Of a stretch of 64,000 nt of DNA, positions 7,908 to 16,699 are shown piece after piece. The stretch lies in the NCBI GenBank assembly GCA_023423405.1, contig JAFAFR010000014.1:310001-374000 (forward strand), read 5' to 3'. This DNA comes from Bacteroidota bacterium. Its GTDB lineage: Bacteria > Bacteroidota > Bacteroidia > Chitinophagales > Chitinophagaceae. Each line of letters starts with the position of its first letter. Position 1 is the first letter of the stretch. The notes under the pieces were generated by a model that saw only the letters and a list, made by a program, of their open reading frames with translations, was not told the DNA's origin and searched no databases. The translations under genes were made by a program, and so were the position numbers.

Positions 7908-10319
7908 ATGAGAACCATTTCATTGCTTGTCGCTTTTGCGGGTATTTGCTTTTCAGGGCCGGTGGTGCTGGCCCAGCAACCGGGAAAAGATTATCCCATT
8001 CAGCCTGTTCCATTTACGCAGGTGCATTTCCACGATGCCTTCTGGGCGCCCAAACTGGAAGTGAACCGTACGGTGACCATTCCCTACGTGCTGCAGAAAT
8101 GCCGCGAGGAAGGGCGCATCGACAATTTCCTGAAAGCTGCAGGAAAAGAACCGGGCGATAGCTACACCGAATTTCCCTTCGACGATACCGATGTATACAA
8201 ACTGATCGAGGGCGCTTCCTATTCCCTGCAGGTGAAGCCCGATAAATCGCTCGACGCTTCGGTCGACAGTCTCATCGCCATCATCGCCGCAGCGCAGGAG
8301 CCCGACGGCTACCTCTATACGTTTCGCACCATGAAGCCGGCAAAGCTGCACAACTGGATCAGTCCCAACCGTTGGGAAAAAGACCCCGACCTCAGCCACG
8401 AGCTCTACAATTGCGGCCACCTCTACGAAGCCGCCACAGCGCACTACCTGGCTACGGGCAAAAAATCTTTTCTCAACATCGCTACCAAAAACGCCGACCT
8501 GCTGGTAAAGGTTTTCCTGGTGGGAAAAGCACCCTATTTCCCCGGCCACCAGGTGGTGGAAATGGGACTGGCCAAGATGTACCGGGTTACAGGTAAGAAA
8601 GACTACCTCGACCTCGCCAAATATTTCCTCGACATCCGCGGCAATGGCCAGGTGAAGGGATCGGAATACAGCCAGAGCCATAAAATGGTGACCGACCAGC
8701 ACGATGCCGTGGGCCACGCAGTGAGAGCAGCCTATATGTACACCGGCATGGCCGATGTGGCTGCGCTTACGGGCAACGAAGCCTATATACATGCCATCAA
8801 CGATATCTGGAACGATGTGGCCAGTCACAAGATCTACCTTACCGGCGGCATTGGCGCCACCGGTAACGGCGAGGCCTTCGGGCCGGCCTATTTCCTGCCC
8901 AATATGAGCGCCTATGCAGAAACCTGCGCCTCCATCGCCAACGTGTACTGGAACAGCCGCATGTTCTACCTCAACGGCGATGCCTCCTACATCGACCTGC
9001 TGGAAAAGATCCTCTACAACGGCCTGCTGTCGGGCGTTTCGCTGAGCGGCGATAAATTCTTTTATCCCAACCCGCTGGCGTCCATGGGGCAGCACCAGCG
9101 CAGTCCCTGGTTCTCCTGCGCCTGCTGTATTTCCAATATGACCCGCTTCATGCCCTCTATTCCCGGTTATGTATATGCGCAGCAGCAGAATAAAGTGTAT
9201 GTGAATCTCTATGTGGGCAATGAGGCGGAAGTAAAACTTCCCGCCGGAAAAGTGAAGTTCAGCCAGGAGACCAATTATCCCTGGGAAGGAAAAGTGCGGA
9301 TCACCATCAACGAAACAGTGTCCAAACCTTTCGCCTTGTACCTACGCATCCCCGGCTGGTCGCGCGACCAGGCCATGCCCGGATCACTCTATAGCTTTTT
9401 ACAGGATCAGCAGATGGCCGTGACCGTTAGTTTGAATGGTAAGCCGCAAAAGCTGGCGCTGGACAAAGGTTATTTTGTGCTGAACCGTACCTGGAAAAAA
9501 GGCGACCGCGTGGAGCTGGACCTGCCCATGCCCATCCGCAAAGTGATTGCCAACGATTCCGTGAAAGACGATCGCCAGCGTTTTGCGCTGCAGCGCGGCC
9601 CGCTGGTGTATTGCCTTGAAGGTCCCGATAACCTCGACCGTTCCGTGCAGAACATCGTGGTGCAGAAAGACGCCGCCTTCACCGCCGGCTACGACGCTTC
9701 GCTGCTCAACGGCGTGGTGGTGCTCGATGGCAATGGCAGTTCTTCCAAACGCCAGCTCGGCACCGATGCCCTGCTCACCACCAACCAGGAAGTGAAAGCG
9801 ATTCCTTACTATGCCTGGAACAACCGCGGTCCCGGCGATATGGAAGTGTGGATCCCCTACAGCGCCGCTGTGGCCCGCCCGCTTCCCGCACCCACCATTG
9901 CCTCAAAGGCGAAAGTGAGCGCCTCTGTAAAGAACCAGCGCATGCTGCGGGCGCTGAACGACCAGTATGAGCCCACCGATGCGCAGGACCACAACAGCCT
10001 CTACCTGCACTGGTGGCCCAAAAACAACAGTACCGAATGGGTGCAATACGATTTTGACCAGGCCTATACCATCAGCCAGTCGTCTGTGTACTGGTACGAC
10101 GATGGTCCGTTTGGCGGCTGCCGTTTGCCGAAAACCTGGAAACTGCTGTACAAGAGCGGTGACCAGTGGCTGCCGGTGGAAACGCTGGGCGCATACGAGA
10201 TCAGCAAGGACAAATACAATACGGTAAAATTCAAACCGGTGCAAACAAATGCTCTGCGGCTCGAAGTGAACCTGCCAGCCGAACACTCTTCGGGCATTCA
10301 TGAATGGAAAGTGGAATAA
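7908..10319 (+). CDS. Glycoside hydrolase family 127 (beta-L-arabinofuranosidase-like) with C-terminal beta-sandwich domain
   Basis: 803 residues from the ATG at 7908, which gives a clean signal peptide (RTISLLVAFAGICF to LAQQ). The GH127 (DUF1680) core is identified by FTQVHFHDAFWAPKLEVNR at its start and by the catalytic/zinc site: Glu338 and Cys340 in YAETCASIANVYW, and the CysCys pair 406/407 in SCACCISN. In the characterised enzyme a zinc-bound cysteine is the nucleophile and releases L-arabinofuranose. The last 130 residues (WVQYDFDQAYTISQ to GIHEWKVE) resemble an F5/8-type sugar-binding sandwich. It acts outside the cytoplasm. Neighbours are a divergent Tat-exported oxidoreductase and a convergent AraC regulator, consistent with a small glycan-use locus. 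Confidence 0.88.
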   Translation: MRTISLLVAFAGICFSGPVVLAQQPGKDYPIQPVPFTQVHFHDAFWAPKLEVNRTVTIPYVLQKCREEGRIDNFLKAAGKEPGDSYTEFPFDDTDVYKLIEGASYSLQVKPDKSLDASVDSLIAIIAAAQEPDGYLYTFRTMKPAKLHNWISPNRWEKDPDLSHELYNCGHLYEAATAHYLATGKKSFLNIATKNADLLVKVFLVGKAPYFPGHQVVEMGLAKMYRVTGKKDYLDLAKYFLDIRGNGQVKGSEYSQSHKMVTDQHDAVGHAVRAAYMYTGMADVAALTGNEAYIHAINDIWNDVASHKIYLTGGIGATGNGEAFGPAYFLPNMSAYAETCASIANVYWNSRMFYLNGDASYIDLLEKILYNGLLSGVSLSGDKFFYPNPLASMGQHQRSPWFSCACCISNMTRFMPSIPGYVYAQQQNKVYVNLYVGNEAEVKLPAGKVKFSQETNYPWEGKVRITINETVSKPFALYLRIPGWSRDQAMPGSLYSFLQDQQMAVTVSLNGKPQKLALDKGYFVLNRTWKKGDRVELDLPMPIRKVIANDSVKDDRQRFALQRGPLVYCLEGPDNLDRSVQNIVVQKDAAFTAGYDASLLNGVVVLDGNGSSSKRQLGTDALLTTNQEVKAIPYYAWNNRGPGDMEVWIPYSAAVARPLPAPTIASKAKVSASVKNQRMLRALNDQYEPTDAQDHNSLYLHWWPKNNSTEWVQYDFDQAYTISQSSVYWYDDGPFGGCRLPKTWKLLYKSGDQWLPVETLGAYEISKDKYNTVKFKPVQTNALRLEVNLPAEHSSGIHEWKVE

Positions 10320-10340
10320 ACGCTGAAACGCCGCGCCTCC

Positions 10341-11231
10341 TCAAGAGGCTACCTCGAGTGTATTGTGATAAAAACGCTCGAGGTATTCACTCGGCGACCT
10401 GCCCACCACCGATTTGAAAACGCGGTTGAAATTGGTAATGCTATTGAAGCCGCAGGTATAGGCAATGCTGCTGATGCCTTCGTAACCGCCATCGGTCAGC
10501 TTTTTGCAGGCTTCGTTGATCCTTACTTCGTTGAGGAAGGAAACAAATGTGTGGCGGGTCCTTTTCTTGAAATAGCGGCAGAAGGCCTGGGGTGTCATAT
10601 GGGCCTGTTTGGCCACGTCTTCCAGCGTGATCTGGCGCGCATAGTTGTCCATGATATAATGATAGATATTGCCTAGGCGCAGTCCTTCGTGTTCGCTTAC
10701 GCTGGCCATATCGCTCATGGACGACAACTCGGGCAGCGCGGGGATCTGGCTGCACCTGCGGAGCATGTCGAGGAAGCTGATCAGTTGTTGCATACCGCTT
10801 TCTTCGCCCAGCTTTTTCATTTGCCGCGCAATGGCCGGTACCTGTTCTTCGGGAATGGCGAACCCGCTGCGGTGCTTTTGCAGGAAGGCTTTTACGGTCT
10901 TGGCTTCGGCCAGGTCAAGGAGGTGCTGGAGTTTCCCATTGGGATTGAAAAAAACCGTGAGAGCCACCACTTCCCTTCTGCCCTGCTCCTGGAAATAGGA
11001 GGGATCACTTTTGAACACGTGCGGCTGGTTGGCGCCGATGCAATAGATCTCGTTGGAACGGAAAGGATACATATTGTTTCCCACCACCAGGGTGCCCTCG
11101 CCCCGCTGTATCCAGGTGAGCTGCACTTCGTCGTGCCGGTGCAGGTGCGGATAGAAATAGGGAAGGTTTTCTTTCTGAACAATGATGTTCTGATCACCCG
11201 GAACCGGGATCGTAAACTGCAACACTTTCAT
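10341..11231 (-). CDS. AraC-family transcriptional regulator with N-terminal cupin
   Basis: 296 residues. The N-terminal cupin-type sensing domain has the HLHRHDEVQLTWI motif near residue 30 and a GANQPHVFKSD segment. The C-terminal double helix-turn-helix includes the second-helix signature GFNSITNFNRVFKSVVGRSPSEY. The family binds a small ligand, often a sugar, and activates nearby catabolic genes. It converges with the GH127 gene with about 20 bp between stops, so it may control that gene or the two oxidoreductases, but no operator is established. Confidence 0.9.
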   Translation of the reverse strand: MKVLQFTIPVPGDQNIIVQKENLPYFYPHLHRHDEVQLTWIQRGEGTLVVGNNMYPFRSNEIYCIGANQPHVFKSDPSYFQEQGRREVVALTVFFNPNGKLQHLLDLAEAKTVKAFLQKHRSGFAIPEEQVPAIARQMKKLGEESGMQQLISFLDMLRRCSQIPALPELSSMSDMASVSEHEGLRLGNIYHYIMDNYARQITLEDVAKQAHMTPQAFCRYFKKRTRHTFVSFLNEVRINEACKKLTDGGYEGISSIAYTCGFNSITNFNRVFKSVVGRSPSEYLERFYHNTLEVAS

Positions 11232-11337
11232 GGCGGAACCGTTTAAAGTGAATCAATTCCCGTAAACTACGACTATTATCTATTTTTACCATCGAAAGGA
11301 GAAAATAAGGATAACCTAGGTTAAAAAACGGGCAATG

Positions 11338-12381
11338 TTACCAGCGAATAAGCGCGCTGCCCCAGGTGAAGCCGCTGCCGAAAGCAGCCAGGCAAACCAG
11401 GTCGCCTTTTTCGATGCGGCCCGCTTCCCAGGCCTCGGACAAGGCAATGGGGATGGAAGCGGCAGTAGTATTGCCATAATGCTGGATATTGTTAAAAACC
11501 TGGTCGTCGCGCAGTCCCAGGGTATGCTGCACATGCTGGGAGATGCGCAGGTTGGCCTGGTGGGGTATCAACAGCTTCAGGTCAAACGGTTGTAGGCCGT
11601 TGGCATTGAGGGCCTCCATCACTGCTTCAGGAAATTTCACCGCGGCTTTTTTGAATACAGCCGGACCATCCATAAAAGGAAAGTTCTGTGCCTTATCGAT
11701 CATGGCATGACTCATGAAAGCGTTGCCCAGCTCGCTTTCTTCAAAATCGGCGTGGTGCCCCCAGCGGTTGCCGTGTGTACCGGGATTGTACATGGCCAGC
11801 AGCTCGGCGCTTTCGCCGTCGGAATGAAGGTGGGTGCTGAGGATGCCGCGATCGGGCTCGGCGCTGGCCTGCAGCACCACGGCGCCGGCGCCATCGCCAA
11901 AGATCACGGCCACGTTGCGGCCGCGGGTGGAGAAATCGAGCCCGAAGGAATGTTTTTCACTGCCAACCACCAGGATGTTTTTGTACATGCCGGCCCGGAT
12001 AAACTGGTCGGCTACCGATAAGGCATACACGAAACCGCTGCACTGGTTGCGGATATCGAGTGCGCCGATCTCGCGGCACTGCAGGGAGCGCTGCAGCAAT
12101 ACGCCGCAGCCGGGGAAATAGTAGTCAGGTGAGAGGGTGGCGAAGATGATGAAGTCGATCTCACGGGCACCCACACCTGCATTTTCCATGGCCATGCGGG
12201 CCGCTTCCACACCCATGGTAGCAGTGGTCTCTTTCAGCCGGTCGGCGTACCTTCTTTCGCGGATGCCTGTTCTTTCCTGTATCCAGGCATCACTGGTTTC
12301 CATGTAGCGGGTAAGCATTTCATTGGTGACAACATTGTTGGGCGTGTAGTGGCCGGTTCCGGCGATCCTGGAGTGTATCAT
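11338..12381 (-). CDS. fabH: 3-oxoacyl-ACP synthase III (FabH)
   Basis: 347 residues. The KAS III catalytic triad is readable: Cys in DIRNQCSGFVYAL (near residue 113), His in LLIPHQANLRI and Asn in NIQHYGNTTAAS. The opening segment TGHYTPNNVVTNE and the TSDAWIQERTGIRERRY block are typical of FabH, which condenses acetyl-CoA (or a branched starter) with malonyl-ACP to begin fatty-acid synthesis in the cytoplasm. About 30 residues longer than E. coli FabH, with an insertion around HADFEESELGNAF seen in many Bacteroidota copies. It stands alone, 6 kb away from the pigment cluster, and lacks features that would make it DarB. Confidence 0.9.
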   Translation of the reverse strand: MIHSRIAGTGHYTPNNVVTNEMLTRYMETSDAWIQERTGIRERRYADRLKETTATMGVEAARMAMENAGVGAREIDFIIFATLSPDYYFPGCGVLLQRSLQCREIGALDIRNQCSGFVYALSVADQFIRAGMYKNILVVGSEKHSFGLDFSTRGRNVAVIFGDGAGAVVLQASAEPDRGILSTHLHSDGESAELLAMYNPGTHGNRWGHHADFEESELGNAFMSHAMIDKAQNFPFMDGPAVFKKAAVKFPEAVMEALNANGLQPFDLKLLIPHQANLRISQHVQHTLGLRDDQVFNNIQHYGNTTAASIPIALSEAWEAGRIEKGDLVCLAAFGSGFTWGSALIRW

Positions 12382-12411
12382 AGCAAGCGTTTGGGTAAAA
12401 TTAGTTGCAAA

Positions 12412-12756
12412 ATGATTGTATTTTACAGTTGTATGCAGGCATTTCTACACCGTTACCGGGAAGCCCTGATCTGGACGGCTGTGTTGCTGGCCGCGGGCTT
12501 CGGCATTCACCCCGATGCGGCCGGGCCAAGCCTTTGCTTTTTCCGCTGGGTGGGACTGGAAAGCTGTCCCGGTTGCGGTATTGGCCACAGCATACACGCT
12601 GCGCTGCATGGCCAGTTCCGCGAGGCCTGGCAGTATCATTATATGGGCATTCCGGCTGTCCTTATCATATGCGGAAGAATAGTATCTTTAGTAATCACCC
12701 AAAAACAACCCATACATGAACAATTACCTGATGGGCCTCCCCGATCTGCAACCTGA
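12412..12756 (+). CDS. DUF2752-family small membrane protein
   Basis: About 114 residues from the ATG at 12412 (an ATG at 12433 is also possible). The family signature is LESCPGCGIGHSI near the middle, flanked by two hydrophobic segments (WTAVLLAAGFGI and YMGIPAVLIICGRIVSLVI). Function of the family is unknown. Its 3' end overlaps the start of the TM2-domain gene by 41 bp in another frame, a pairing common in Bacteroidota, so the two are probably translated together. Divergent from fabH, with starts about 30 bp apart. Confidence 0.75.
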   Translation: MIVFYSCMQAFLHRYREALIWTAVLLAAGFGIHPDAAGPSLCFFRWVGLESCPGCGIGHSIHAALHGQFREAWQYHYMGIPAVLIICGRIVSLVITQKQPIHEQLPDGPPRSAT

Positions 12757-13063
12757 GGAGATGGCCGGTATCAAGGAACTCACCAGCAAGATGACGGAAT
12801 CCCAGCAACAACAATTTTTTATGCTCTATGGCGGCAAGCGCAAAAAGCCACAGGAAATTTTGTTACTTACCTGCCTGGGCTTTGTGGTGGTGGCCGGCAT
12901 CCAGCGTTTTGTAGTGGGACAGGTGGGCATGGGTGTATTGTACCTGCTTACCGGCGGGCTCTGCCTCATAGGCACCATCGTGGATGTGGTGAATTACAAA
13001 AAACTCGCGACCGACTACAACCTGCAGCAGATGTATGAAGCTGCGCGTATGGTTGGCAGTTAG
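12716..13063 (+). CDS. TM2-domain-like small membrane protein
   Basis: 115 residues. An N-terminal polar helix (LQPEEMAGIKELTSKMTESQ) precedes two hydrophobic segments typical of a TM2 pair: EILLLTCLGFVVVAGIQRFVVGQ and GVLYLLTGGLCLIGTIVDVV, with the loop GQVGMGVLYLLTGG and the final IVDVV characteristic of the TM2 domain. Function is unknown. It overlaps the DUF2752 gene at its 5' end and overlaps the convergent hydrolase gene by 4 bp at its stop codon. Confidence 0.75.
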   Translation: MNNYLMGLPDLQPEEMAGIKELTSKMTESQQQQFFMLYGGKRKKPQEILLLTCLGFVVVAGIQRFVVGQVGMGVLYLLTGGLCLIGTIVDVVNYKKLATDYNLQQMYEAARMVGS

Positions 13064-14055
13064 TAATACCGCGGCATCTTGACGGTTTGTTCCAGGAACC
13101 GCGCAATTTCTTTTTCCACGCCTTCTGCATCCTTTGATTTGAAAGGAGAAGCGATCACATGGTTGCCGGTGAGCGGCATGGCTGTTTCTTCCTTCAACCC
13201 GGCCGGCGTGCCCAGTTGCCGGAACATGTCGCGCATGGCGCTCACTTTCACCACATCGTCCTGGTGCGCTTCGTCCCTGTAATAATATAGCAGCAGCACC
13301 GGCTGTTTCACTTTGGCGAAGGTTTCGGGCGTCATGGTGGTTTCCAGCATCTCTTCCAGGTTCACGGCGGCTTCCAGGCGATAGCGGGCATTCCAGTACT
13401 GCTGGTATTGGGGCCGCTGGTCGGAGGAGCTGCGGTAATCGCTGCCCAGTACGGTGCGCGCGATCTGTAATCCCCAGGGATCGTTCAGCAGCCAGGCATT
13501 GCGATCGTTGATGGCTATATTGGGACTGAGCAATACCAGGGCCTCCACCTGGTCGGGATAGGCCGCAGCGAGCTGGAGTGCATTGGTGCCACCGGTGCTG
13601 GTGCCCATCAGGATGGTTTTCTTTCCCAGCTTACGACCCAGGGCCAGGGCCTGTTTAGCCGATTCCCAGTAGCTGTCGCTCGTAAGATTCACCAGTGCAT
13701 CGCTGGTATCTATTCCATGTTCCGATAAGCGGGGCAGGTAGAGATTGGCGCCGAAATCGCGGGCGATATGGGTATGTGTGGGAGCCCCTTCGAACTGAGA
13801 CGCGGAAAAGCCGTGCAGGTAAACAATGGAATATTCGGTTGGGCGTCGCAGTGAGTCGAACCAGATGATGCGGCCTTCGTTATCGGGTTTGATATGGTGC
13901 GGGTGGTCCAGCGCCGCTACGTACTGCTCTAGGTCGGTAGGGTCATCGGGCAGAACAGGCATTTGCGTTGCGTACACGGGTTTCGAAGGACGCGGGCCGT
14001 TGCAATAGCCTATTGCCAGGAGGAAAGGGATCAGGAGTAACCAGTATTTGCGCAT
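13060..14055 (-). CDS. Exported alpha/beta-hydrolase
   Basis: 331 residues. A short N-terminal hydrophobic segment (YWLLLIPFLLAIGYCNGP) is a signal peptide or, less certainly, a lipoprotein signal, since the residues before Cys do not fit a standard lipobox. The alpha/beta-hydrolase core shows the oxyanion block VYLHGFSAS, the nucleophile elbow GTSTGGT (Ser near residue 151), an acidic residue in YYYRDEAHQDD and a His in LTGNHVIAS. It probably hydrolyses an ester in the periplasm; the substrate is unknown. Its stop codon overlaps that of the TM2 gene, and it is 11 bp downstream of the Gfo/Idh/MocA gene on the same strand. Confidence 0.8.
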   Translation of the reverse strand: MRKYWLLLIPFLLAIGYCNGPRPSKPVYATQMPVLPDDPTDLEQYVAALDHPHHIKPDNEGRIIWFDSLRRPTEYSIVYLHGFSASQFEGAPTHTHIARDFGANLYLPRLSEHGIDTSDALVNLTSDSYWESAKQALALGRKLGKKTILMGTSTGGTNALQLAAAYPDQVEALVLLSPNIAINDRNAWLLNDPWGLQIARTVLGSDYRSSSDQRPQYQQYWNARYRLEAAVNLEEMLETTMTPETFAKVKQPVLLLYYYRDEAHQDDVVKVSAMRDMFRQLGTPAGLKEETAMPLTGNHVIASPFKSKDAEGVEKEIARFLEQTVKMPRYY

Positions 14056-14066
14056 AGTTGTAACAG

Positions 14067-15407
14067 TTAGCAGATAACGTCCACCACCAGTTTTTCCTTA
14101 CGGCTTTTTTCGGCGGCGAAACCCATGAGGTGGCTTTCTATGGAGGCTTCAATGGTGGAGGTGAGCAGGCCCGGGTCGTTTTTGGAAACGGCCTGTACAA
14201 AATCGGCCATCAGCCGCCAGTCGCCCCCGCCGTGCTTATCGGTTTTTTCGATCCAGTGTTCCTTTTTGCCGGAACGGTAATGGGTGATGTTGAATTCGGT
14301 CATATCACCTACAATATCGCCGTGGCTGCCCATGATGCGGGTGTGGCGGCCTTCGTAGCTGGTAAAGGCTTCCATGGAGAAATTGGCGGTGACGCCGTTG
14401 GCGAAAAGAATATTGCTTATGTAGTGGTCGGGCTGGTCGTTGTCCATCCGGTACACACAGCGGCCGTAATTGCTCCGTTTCAGTTCTTCCAGCACAAAGG
14501 CCGGCTGGTCTTCCTTGCGCGGCGGCAGGTCGAATACATAATTCCGTTTGCGGTCGCGGTAATAGATCTGCAGGGCGGAATACGGGCAACTGCTTTCCAC
14601 GGCGCAGCCATCGGTACAACGGTCGGTGCTGCCCGCCGGCGCATTTTCTTTCCGGAACCAGGAGAGATTACCGAAAGCATGGATCGACCGGCAGGGCTCT
14701 CCCACCAGCCAGCGGAGGATATCGAGGTCGTGGCTGGACTTGGCCAGCACAATGGGCGCCGAACTTTCACTATTGTGCCAGTTGCCTCTTACATAGGAAT
14801 GGCTCATGTGCACGTATTCGATGGGCTCCAGGTGCTGCAGGCTGATCACCCGGCCAATGGCGCCGCTGTTGATCAGCTCTTTCAGCTTGCGGAAATAGGG
14901 CGCATAGCGTAGCACGTGGCAAATGGCAAGAATACGGTTGTGCTTACGGCTGCGCGCCAGGATCCGGCGGCATTCTTCTTCACTGGGGCTGATGGGTTTT
15001 TCCAGCAACACATGATAACCCGCATCCATAGCCGCCATGCAGGGTTCGAAATGAACATGGTCGGGATTGGAGATAATAACGGCATCGGCTATGCGCTCGC
15101 CGGAAAGAAGCGGTTGCCAGTCGCTGAACCGGCGTTCGGCAGGCAGGCCGTGCGCCGCCGCGAAGCGTTCATTGCGCACGGGATTGGGTTCGGCAACGCC
15201 CACTATTTTTAGCTGGTCGGGAAAGCGAAGGGCAAAATTGCCGTAGATGTTTCCGCGTTTTCCTGCGCCGATCACCAGGGCCGTAACGGGTTTGTCGACC
15301 GGCTTGAGGTTATCGGGCAGCAGGATGTGTTCGGGTTCTTCCTTTTCTATTTCGTACAGCGACAGGTCTTCCTGTTCTCCATGACGACTGCTCCATCTTT
15401 TCTCCAT
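14067..15407 (-). CDS. Cytoplasmic Gfo/Idh/MocA-family oxidoreductase with Cys-rich segment
   Basis: 446 residues with no signal peptide. The Rossmann motif is GAGKRGNIYGNFA near residue 48, and the catalytic EKP motif is in HVLLEKPISP. Around residues 260-280 it carries RCTDGCAVESSCPYSA, a three-cysteine block found in one subgroup of the family and possibly metal-binding. C-terminally it has the AEKSRKE tail of sugar dehydrogenases. Substrate unknown. It shares a strand with the alpha/beta-hydrolase gene 11 bp downstream and is divergent from the NagX-like gene, with 75 bp between starts. Confidence 0.87.
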   Translation of the reverse strand: MEKRWSSRHGEQEDLSLYEIEKEEPEHILLPDNLKPVDKPVTALVIGAGKRGNIYGNFALRFPDQLKIVGVAEPNPVRNERFAAAHGLPAERRFSDWQPLLSGERIADAVIISNPDHVHFEPCMAAMDAGYHVLLEKPISPSEEECRRILARSRKHNRILAICHVLRYAPYFRKLKELINSGAIGRVISLQHLEPIEYVHMSHSYVRGNWHNSESSAPIVLAKSSHDLDILRWLVGEPCRSIHAFGNLSWFRKENAPAGSTDRCTDGCAVESSCPYSALQIYYRDRKRNYVFDLPPRKEDQPAFVLEELKRSNYGRCVYRMDNDQPDHYISNILFANGVTANFSMEAFTSYEGRHTRIMGSHGDIVGDMTEFNITHYRSGKKEHWIEKTDKHGGGDWRLMADFVQAVSKNDPGLLTSTIEASIESHLMGFAAEKSRKEKLVVDVIC

Positions 15408-15482
15408 GGGTCTAATTTACTAAGAATGGGTGGGCGACTTTGCGGCAAATCTTGTTAAATTCACCAAAACCCAAAACGCCGC

Positions 15483-16610
15483 ATGACTGCCACCAAACCC
15501 GGCCGTTTCCTCGCGCTCGATGTATTCCGCGGTATGACCATCTGTTTCATGATCATTGTGAATACCCCGGGCGACGGATCCAATAGTTTTTCACCACTGC
15601 TGCATGCCCACTGGCATGGCTTCACGCCCACCGATCTCGTATTTCCCTCCTTTCTCTTTGCCGTGGGCAATGCCATGGCCTTTGTGATGCCACGCTGGGA
15701 GGGTTTGCCGGATGCTACGGTACTAACGCGCATCCTCAGGCGCACCGCCCTCATTTTCCTGCTCGGTTTTCTCATGTACTGGTTCCCCTTCGTGAAGCAG
15801 GGAGAGCATGGCCTGGTGGCCTTTCCTTTTTCCGAAACCCGGGTCTTTGGCGTACTGCAGCGCATAGCGCTTTGTTATGGCATAGCCGCCGCCCTCATCT
15901 GGTTCTTCAAACCCCGTACCAGCGCCTGGATAGCCGCCGGTTTACTGCTGCTTTATTGGGGATGCCTTTACTGGTTCCCCGGTAGCGGCGATCCGCTGAG
16001 CCTGGAAGGGAATGCGGTGCTGCGCATCGACCGTTGGCTCCTGGGAGAAAAGCATCTTTATCATGGCGAAGGCATTGCTTTTGACCCTGAGGGACTGCTC
16101 AGCACCCTGCCGGCGGTGGCCAATGTGATTGGCGGCTACCTGGCGGGCGACTGGATCCGCAGGCACGGCGCTTCCTGGGAAACCCTCACCCGCCTGCTGC
16201 TGGCCGGCGCCGGGCTCTGTTTCCTGGCCTGGTGCTGGAACCATTTCCTGCCGGTGAATAAAAAGCTCTGGACCAGCTCCTTCGTGCTGCTGACCGTAGG
16301 ATTGGATTGTATTTTATTGGCGGCCATCATTTATATAATAGATTTTAAACATGCGACCAGGTGGACCCGTTTTTTCACGGTTTTCGGGAAAAACCCCCTG
16401 TTTATTTACCTCTTATCGGAAATACTGGCCATTATTTTGTATTTTTTCCAGAACAAAGAAGGTGTTTCCTGGTTCAGGCTCATCTATGAAAATGGCTTTG
16501 CCTGGATCGGCGGGAAATGGGGCTCCCTGGCTTTTGCGCTTTGCTTTATGCTGGTCTGCTGGCTGGCAGGCTGGTGGCTCGACCGCCGGAAGATTTATAT
16601 CCGGGTATAA
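15483..16610 (+). CDS. NagX/HGSNAT-like membrane acyltransferase (DUF5009 type)
   Basis: 375 residues with about ten hydrophobic segments. The start RFLALDVFRGMTICFMIIVN and the following HAHWHGFTPTDLVFPSFLFAVG are characteristic of the heparan-alpha-glucosaminide N-acetyltransferase-like family (DUF5009/DUF1624), whose conserved His and Asp lie in that block. Members move acetyl groups across the inner membrane onto an amino sugar; in bacteria they often go with chitin or amino-sugar use. Substrate is not shown here. It precedes typA by about 90 bp, with a promoter between them. Confidence 0.85.
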   Translation: MTATKPGRFLALDVFRGMTICFMIIVNTPGDGSNSFSPLLHAHWHGFTPTDLVFPSFLFAVGNAMAFVMPRWEGLPDATVLTRILRRTALIFLLGFLMYWFPFVKQGEHGLVAFPFSETRVFGVLQRIALCYGIAAALIWFFKPRTSAWIAAGLLLLYWGCLYWFPGSGDPLSLEGNAVLRIDRWLLGEKHLYHGEGIAFDPEGLLSTLPAVANVIGGYLAGDWIRRHGASWETLTRLLLAGAGLCFLAWCWNHFLPVNKKLWTSSFVLLTVGLDCILLAAIIYIIDFKHATRWTRFFTVFGKNPLFIYLLSEILAIILYFFQNKEGVSWFRLIYENGFAWIGGKWGSLAFALCFMLVCWLAGWWLDRRKIYIRV

Positions 16611-16632
16611 CATTTTCTTATTCACCGAACGC

Positions 16633-16662
16633 TTGCCACCCGGCCATTTTGGCGTACCTTTG
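16633..16662 (+). promoter_or_regulatory. Bacteroidota-type promoter for typA
   Basis: TTG (16633-16635), a 19-bp spacer, then TACCTTTG (16655-16662), an exact match to the TAnnTTTG -7 element. Transcription would begin near 16669, which favours the ATG at 16700 over the one at 16670 as the typA start. Confidence 0.75.
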
Positions 16663-16699
16663 CGCGCCGATGGCAACAGGCCTTCAGGCAGAAAGCGTT

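Noticed and set aside
11338..12381. FabH considered as DarB, the dialkylresorcinol ketosynthase
   Set aside because: It has ordinary FabH features, lies away from the cluster and has no DarA neighbour.
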